A stretch of 64,000 nt of DNA from Poronia punctata (lineage: Eukaryota > Ascomycota > Sordariomycetes > Xylariales > Xylariaceae), in the NCBI GenBank assembly GCA_022579005.1, contig MU401557.1, forward strand, positions 62,001 to 126,000, written 5' to 3'. A model generated the notes under the pieces. That model was given only the letters and a program-made list of their open reading frames with translations, did no database searches and was not told the origin of the DNA. This document shows, one piece after another, positions 60,801 to 64,000 of the stretch. A program made the translations under genes and the position numbers. Position 1 is the stretch's first letter; each line of letters starts with the position of its first letter.

Positions 60801-63800
60801 TTAGTATTTAAAAAAGTTTAGTTTATAGGCTAGGTTGCTAACTTTGCAAACTACAGTTAAAAAACCTACGCGTTATTATAACTATTTATAAGGTGGCTTT
60901 TTTAAAAAATAGTATTCTTTATATAATTTAAAGTATACCTTGTTTTTAACGTTATATTCCTAAGGTTTTTTTGTTTTATTATATTATATTTTTATATTTA
61001 TAGCTGCAAAGTTTATAGCTAGTTAGGCGTTTTTTTAGTAAAGTTAATATAAAACATTATAGTTTAAAGCATTTAACAAGACCTTGTTTATAAAAACTAT
61101 ATTTTATAGCTTAAATTTAAAAATTACCTTATTAAATAACTTGCTTATTGTTTTTTGTTTAAAATTATTTAGTATATGTTATAATAAAATAATAATGCTA
61201 ATTTATAGCAAATTTAATGCTGCGTAGTAATATTGTATAGCAATTTTTATATTTTAGTTTTTTTTTTTAATTGTTTGTTTATTTAAGGATAGTATGCTAT
61301 AAATCTAGCAAGTTTTGTTATTAGTTTAGCAAATACTGTTTTTTATAATTTAAATATAAATCTAGGATTTTTATTTAATATAATTTAACTAGGCATTTTT
61401 TATTTATAAAAAAAAAGCATTTTAAAAAGTATAGTAGCCTATTTTAATACTATATATTTAATATTTTTTAGTATTAAAATAGTCTTTTTACTAAACTTGC
61501 AAGTTATAGTTAAAAAATAGTTATATATAATATAACTTAATATTTACTAAAATGTTTTTTAAAAGGATATTGTAAGCATGCTAACAATAAAATCTATTAT
61601 TATAGTGTAGTAGAAGATATTAAGTGTTTTAATAAGTTTTAAAAATCTAAACAGTTTACTTTTATTAGTTTTGTTTTTTAAATACTATAAATAATATTAT
61701 ATATATTTTTTTAACTTATAAGTTAAGTTCTTAATATTGTATTGCTTTAAATCTTATACTATCTTTTTTATACTAAAGTAATGTTTTTAGTTATATATTT
61801 TATATAGTAAGTCTTGTATGCAGTTTTTAAAAATTACTAATTATAGTAGTTGTCTTTTTAGTGTATAATAAAAAAGGCCTTTTATAGTTTATTAAAACTT
61901 AAATTTTAAAATTAAATTATTTAGTTATAATGCTTATAAGATTTTTTTTGTACGTAGGTTTTTTTTATATTTTACAATTAGTTTATCTTAGTATTTTTTA
62001 AATATTTGTACGTTATAAGTAATATATATATAATTTAATAATATATTATTAAGTACGTTTTTTAAAATATTAGTTACTTTTTTTTTGTTTTTTTATTTTA
62101 AAATTGTTAGTAGTTAAAATAATATATTAAGTACTAAATTAACTTTGCTTAAAATGTATTAAACGTTAAGTTTATATTATTTAAAGTAAATAAAAGCTTG
62201 TACTAGTTTTAGGTTTATTTTAACAATGTTTATTATTATAAGATTTTTTTAGTTAACTATGCTTTTTATTACTTAATAGTTTATAAAAACCGTAATTAGG
62301 TATTTACAAGATTGTAGTTATAATTTTAGTTGTTTATAAAGCTATATAAAATAAAATACTTTAAGCTTTGTTATATAGTATTTCTTTTTTAAAGTTATTA
62401 AAACTTTGCTAAGGTATTTAATAAGTTATATATTATTAGTATTAATAGGTCCCCTGTCCTATAAATTATTAAAATAGAATATTATTACTTTATAGCCTTT
62501 TTTTGCTAACGCGTTAATTTTAAAAAAAACTTATTTATTAAAATTCTAATATACTAAGTAATTTGCTTTGCAAAGATCTTTTTATATAATGCTAAAGCTT
62601 TGCTTTTTTTTTAAAGTTAAATTAAATACCTTTTTTAAAGTCTATTTTTTTTTATTTATAAAACTTTTTTATAAAATTTTATTATTTATTTGTCCTTTTG
62701 CTAGCATTATTATTTTTTAACGTTGCAAAGGTTTAATTTTTTATTAAAACTATAAAATATATTTACGCAGCTATATTATTATACTAATATACGTTTTTAA
62801 GTTGCCTAAATTGTTTAGCATTTTAATTTTCTTTATAGCTTTTATTTAGTATTTTATTATTATAACTTTAAATCTATTAACTTTTAATTTAAAAAGCTTA
62901 ACTTTAAAGTATTTATAAAATAACTTTGCTAGTAATAAAGCTAATTTAATTTTTTAAAATAGTGCTAAGATTTTTTTTAAATGTTTGCAGTATTCTTTAG
63001 CCGTGTTGCTAAAAATAACTATATTATCTATATATACGCAGCAATATTCTTAGTATTGCTATAATCTTTAGTTTATAAACCTTTAGCTATAAGCTAAACT
63101 ATTTTTAAATCTTATAAAAGCAATACTTAAAACTTCTAGTTTTTATAAAAATATTACTACTATTTAATTTCTATGTTTTAAATATACTAGTAGTTAGTAA
63201 AAAAAGCTTGTTATATTAAATACTAAAATAAACTTCTTATTTTTAAGGTCTATAATTACGTTTTCTTAACAAAGTATAAAATATATGTCCAGTATAGTTA
63301 TATTATTTAAAAATTATAAGTTAATAACTACCTAGCCTTTTTATTTTCTTTTAACAATTTTTTATAATATAAAAACTAAGCATTTAAAAAAACTTAGTTT
63401 TTTTATTTAGTATAGCTTATTTTATTAATATAAGTTATTAAATGTTTTATTAAGTATTTATTAGTTCTTAACTTTTAGCTTATATAGTTTAGTGCGTTTT
63501 TATTAGTATTGCTATTTTTATATTAAATTAACTTTAAGTTTTTTTTGCTTTAGCATTAAAATAATCTTTTTGTTTTTTTATACGTTATAGTTTTTTAAAA
63601 TGCATTTAAACTTTATTGCATATTTAAAATTCTTTTTTAATATATATATACTATGTTTAAAAAAAATATATAAAATATTTTTAATCTTAGTCAAGCTTGT
63701 TTTAATATTTTTTAGTATATGCAGTAGTTTTAGTAGCAAGTTATAATTATCTTGTGCTATTATATTTTATATATTGTACATATTTTAAATAAGTAATTTT

Positions 63801-64000
63801 AAAAAGTAAAAGACTTTATTTATAAAGTTAAATACTAATCCTGTTTTTTTATAAGTATTAGTTATATTTAAAACGTATGCGTTTATTTAATTAACTTATT
63901 TTATTTTATTAGCGTCTAGGTTTTTAATAGTGCTAATTTTTAAGTTTTATAGCAGTTTAATTACAAATTTAGTACAGTTTTTATATACTAAAACCTAGTT
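57842..64000. repeat. AT-rich RIP-mutated block 2 (runs past the window end)
   Basis: An abrupt switch to AT-rich, stop-riddled DNA. It includes a minus-strand gypsy retroelement. The part from 57.84 to about 60.5 kb has no recognised domain. At 58469-58577 there is an imperfect inverted pair (AGCACTAGGATCC and TCCTAGAATTTAGTGCT) around a GGGACCGAAGGTC core, which may belong to an LTR. Confidence 0.85.
60500..64000 (-). mobile_element. Second gypsy chromovirus copy, inverted and partial
   Basis: Reading the minus strand, motifs come in the order reverse transcriptase, RNase H, integrase region, chromodomain. YIDN-IVIFSN lies at 63023-63034 (Asp to Asn, as in the first element). YKLNV-stop-YILSKVNLVLN lies near 62110-62225, nearly the same as the RNase H end of the first element. 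KYLVC-stop-KKYLV with YNT-stop-YP lies near 60545-60660 and is a chromodomain. The left boundary is approximate and the 5' part lies beyond the window. No LTR matching that of element 1 is evident near 58-59 kb, so it may be a related but distinct family. Confidence 0.8.

Overview
The window is nuclear DNA of a filamentous ascomycete (Pezizomycotina). The protein genes have short spliceosomal introns of about 50-175 nt with GTRNGT donors and YAG acceptors. A dispersed 120-nt 5S rRNA gene stands alone between protein genes. Families typical of these fungi are present: a Clr5-domain protein, a Zn(II)2Cys6 regulator, a fungal rhodopsin-domain membrane protein and a PL4 rhamnogalacturonan lyase. 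The sequence is sharply two-part: gene-bearing DNA of normal composition, and two extremely AT-rich blocks (about 4.06-21.41 kb, and 57.84 kb to the right end) that carry the signature of repeat-induced point mutation (RIP).

Left edge (1-4.06 kb): the 3' end of an unrecognised gene, one weak minus-strand ORF, and intergenic DNA. AT-rich block 1 (4.06-21.41 kb) holds a complete but dead Ty3/gypsy chromovirus at 4719-14135. It has 170-bp LTRs, a CTTAT target duplication, a polypurine tract and pol relics in the order RT, RNase H, integrase, chromodomain. About 2.4 kb of unexplained sequence lies between the chromodomain and the 3' LTR. The rest of the block (14.14-21.41 kb) has no recognisable coding content.

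Gene island (21.4-57.8 kb), left to right: a five-exon RasGAP (25042-27603, +); a rhodopsin-domain membrane protein (29292-30970, +); a membrane-anchored SDR (32253-33353, +) convergent with a Clr5-domain protein (33475-35317, -); tRNA-Gly(GCC) at 37402-37472; a metabolic trio made of pyruvate decarboxylase (38268-39989, +), a convergent six-exon aldehyde dehydrogenase (40084-41902, -) and a divergent Zn2Cys6 regulator (43255-45576, +); three small-protein genes (45925-46183, 47692-48115, 49458-49793, all +) with the 5S rRNA gene between the first two; a POT/PTR2 peptide transporter (51893-54161, +) convergent with a secreted PL4 rhamnogalacturonan lyase (54416-56503, -).

The decarboxylase and dehydrogenase could convert pyruvate or another 2-oxo acid to an aldehyde and then to the carboxylic acid. 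The regulator shares a promoter with the dehydrogenase, and that promoter carries three copies of the GC-rich octamer TCGGCGGA, so this looks like a small self-contained regulon. This is inference.

AT-rich block 2 (57.84-64.0 kb) carries a second, inverted, RIP-degraded gypsy copy of the same broad family, cut by the window end. The gene island is therefore bracketed by oppositely oriented chromovirus remains. I found no clear sign of a wholly new defence or enzymatic system. The strongest novel leads are the extra 3' region of the retroelement, the decarboxylase-dehydrogenase-regulator trio, and a strongly over-represented intergenic octamer (TACTCGTA).
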